From the NCBI RefSeq assembly GCF_000739615.1, contig NZ_BATP01000027.1, positions 1 through 64,000 of the forward strand: DNA of 64,000 nucleotides, written 5' to 3'. Source of the DNA: Haloferula sp. BvORR071. Lineage in GTDB: Bacteria; Verrucomicrobiota; Verrucomicrobiia; Verrucomicrobiales; Akkermansiaceae. The notes under the pieces are model-generated. The model saw only the letters and a program-made list of their open reading frames with translations, ran no database searches and had not been told where the DNA came from. Position 1 is the stretch's first letter, and each line of letters begins with the position of its first letter. This document shows, one piece after another, positions 63,211-64,000 of this stretch. The translations under genes were made by a program, and so were the position numbers.

Positions 63211-63753
63211 GTGAAACAAGCAGGCTCCATCCCTCCCATCGAGGTGAAGGTCTCGGACATGCTCCAGCTCTTCAACTCGATGGACCCCTCACCCTTCCAC
63301 GAAAGGGACCTTGATGACGATGCCGAGGAGTTCATCGTCAGTTGGGCGCGCGAGCATCCAGCCAAGACGGTCATCCGCATCGTCATCCACCTCGCCAAGC
63401 CGCCGCCTGACACTGCCGATCCACAAGGCTTGGTGGAGACGTCCCTGCGGCACTTTTTCGAGTACCGCGAAGGCATCGTCCGCCGCGAATTGAAGCAACT
63501 CTTGCGGGAAGGCCGCACTGCCTTGCTGATCGGCCTCGCCTTCCTCGCCACCTGCCATGCCGCCGGCACCCTATTCACTCCCGGCCCCGGCACTTGGCAC
63601 GGGATCCTGCGCGAAGGCCTGGCAATCCTCGGCTGGGTCGCCATGTGGCACCCGCTCGAAATCCTACTCTACCGATGGTGGCCTCAACTTCAGTCCGCCC
63701 GCCTCTACCGCCGCTTGGCCGATGCGGAGGTCGAAGTTCAGATCGCGCGCTGA
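63211..63753 (+). CDS. Hypothetical membrane protein
   Basis: A 180-aa protein of unknown family. The first ~100 residues are acidic and soluble (SDMLQLFNSMDPSPFHERDLDDDAEEFIVSWAREHP), followed by basic helices and two hydrophobic segments (ALLIGLAFLATCHAAGTLF and HGILREGLAILGWVAMWHPLEILLY). The GTG at 63211 has GGAG 8 bases upstream; an in-frame TTG at 63142 is less likely. It is an isolated gene between the RND operon and the GH1 gene. Confidence 0.6.
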   Translation: MKQAGSIPPIEVKVSDMLQLFNSMDPSPFHERDLDDDAEEFIVSWAREHPAKTVIRIVIHLAKPPPDTADPQGLVETSLRHFFEYREGIVRRELKQLLREGRTALLIGLAFLATCHAAGTLFTPGPGTWHGILREGLAILGWVAMWHPLEILLYRWWPQLQSARLYRRLADAEVEVQIAR

Positions 63754-63805
63754 TCAATTTGCTCTTTGTCCCAACGAGTCAGCAGAGCAGAGCCGGAGCT
63801 AGCCC

Positions 63806-64000
63806 TTATTCCACATTCGCCTTTCCGATTAAATCCCTCAACAGTCCCACCTCACTCGTCTCCCTCCGCTTGAGTTCCCCATCCTTATCCAAGTCCACAA
63901 AGTACAGCCCGAAATCCGTATTCGGATCAAAGGCATGTCCCCACTCGCGGTTCGAGGTGATCGACCAATAATTGTAGGCCTTCACCGGCACGCCCTTCTT
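63806..64000 (-). CDS. GH1 beta-glucosidase-like enzyme, C-terminal fragment
   Basis: Only the last ~65 codons are in the window; the gene continues past the right edge. The visible tail has PVKAYNYWSITSNREWGHAF followed by DFGLYFVDLDKDGELKRR, the conserved aglycone-side Trp/Glu block and FGLyxVD motif of GH1 beta-glycosidases. It would hydrolyse beta-linked glucosides or galactosides. Location cannot be judged without the N-terminus. Confidence 0.82.
   Translation of the reverse strand, partial: KKGVPVKAYNYWSITSNREWGHAFDPNTDFGLYFVDLDKDGELKRRETSEVGLLRDLIGKANVE

Overview
This is a GC-rich, gene-dense chromosomal window that reads like a verrucomicrobial (Verrucomicrobiaceae / Luteolibacter-like) genome. 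That placement is an inference from several lines: GloVer-type beta-propeller proteins, a passenger-type protein with autotransporter-associated beta-strand repeats, LamG/beta-propeller proteins ending in the PVC-type CxxCH haem domain, a paired ECF sigma factor and Ser/Thr kinase, an SUMF1-type pseudokinase, frequent GTG starts and weak Shine-Dalgarno sites. No rRNA, tRNA, IS element or CRISPR array is visible, and no gene-free stretch exceeds 300 bases.

Layout. 0-7.3 kb is a redox and transport block: a LysE-like exporter fragment, two paralogous haem lipoproteins, a NYN-LOTUS RNase-like protein, a GMC dehydrogenase with a Tat-exported gluconate-2-dehydrogenase subunit-3 partner, a LysE exporter and a SorA/SorB-type sulfite dehydrogenase pair. 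7.5-13.3 kb carries two different aconitases in tandem (acnB then acnA), ending at a clear terminator. 13.4-24.5 kb holds secreted-protein genes (two GloVer paralogues, a large reprolysin-like metalloprotease, a BBE-like flavoprotein, a lipoprotein) interleaved with FOUR near-identical copies of a ~169-base non-coding element on the + strand. 24.5-35 kb has an SUMF1/pseudokinase plus TPR operon, pabB, a sugar dehydrogenase-cytochrome c fusion and a giant secreted GH13 protein. 35.3-42.4 kb has an ECF sigma factor, a Ser/Thr kinase and a passenger-type adhesin-like protein. 42.6-48.2 kb has a GH63/MGH1-like glycosidase and a PVC-type cytochrome protein with a probable frameshift. 48.2-63.8 kb has small envelope proteins, an alpha/beta hydrolase fused to a SAM-hydrolase-like C-terminal domain, the alpha-2-macroglobulin/PBP1C pair, an RND efflux pair, and the 3' end of a GH1 glucosidase.

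The most interesting signal is the four-copy element. Each copy has an A+T-rich upstream stretch, a GAAC box, exactly 18 variable bases, a TCTATGA box (an ECF-sigma-like promoter geometry), a hairpin whose arms change between copies while pairing is largely kept, and a ~105-base almost invariant 3' domain ending in a two-tier GC-rich hairpin. It looks like a structured small RNA or leader family with its own promoter. I do not recognise it as a named RNA family.
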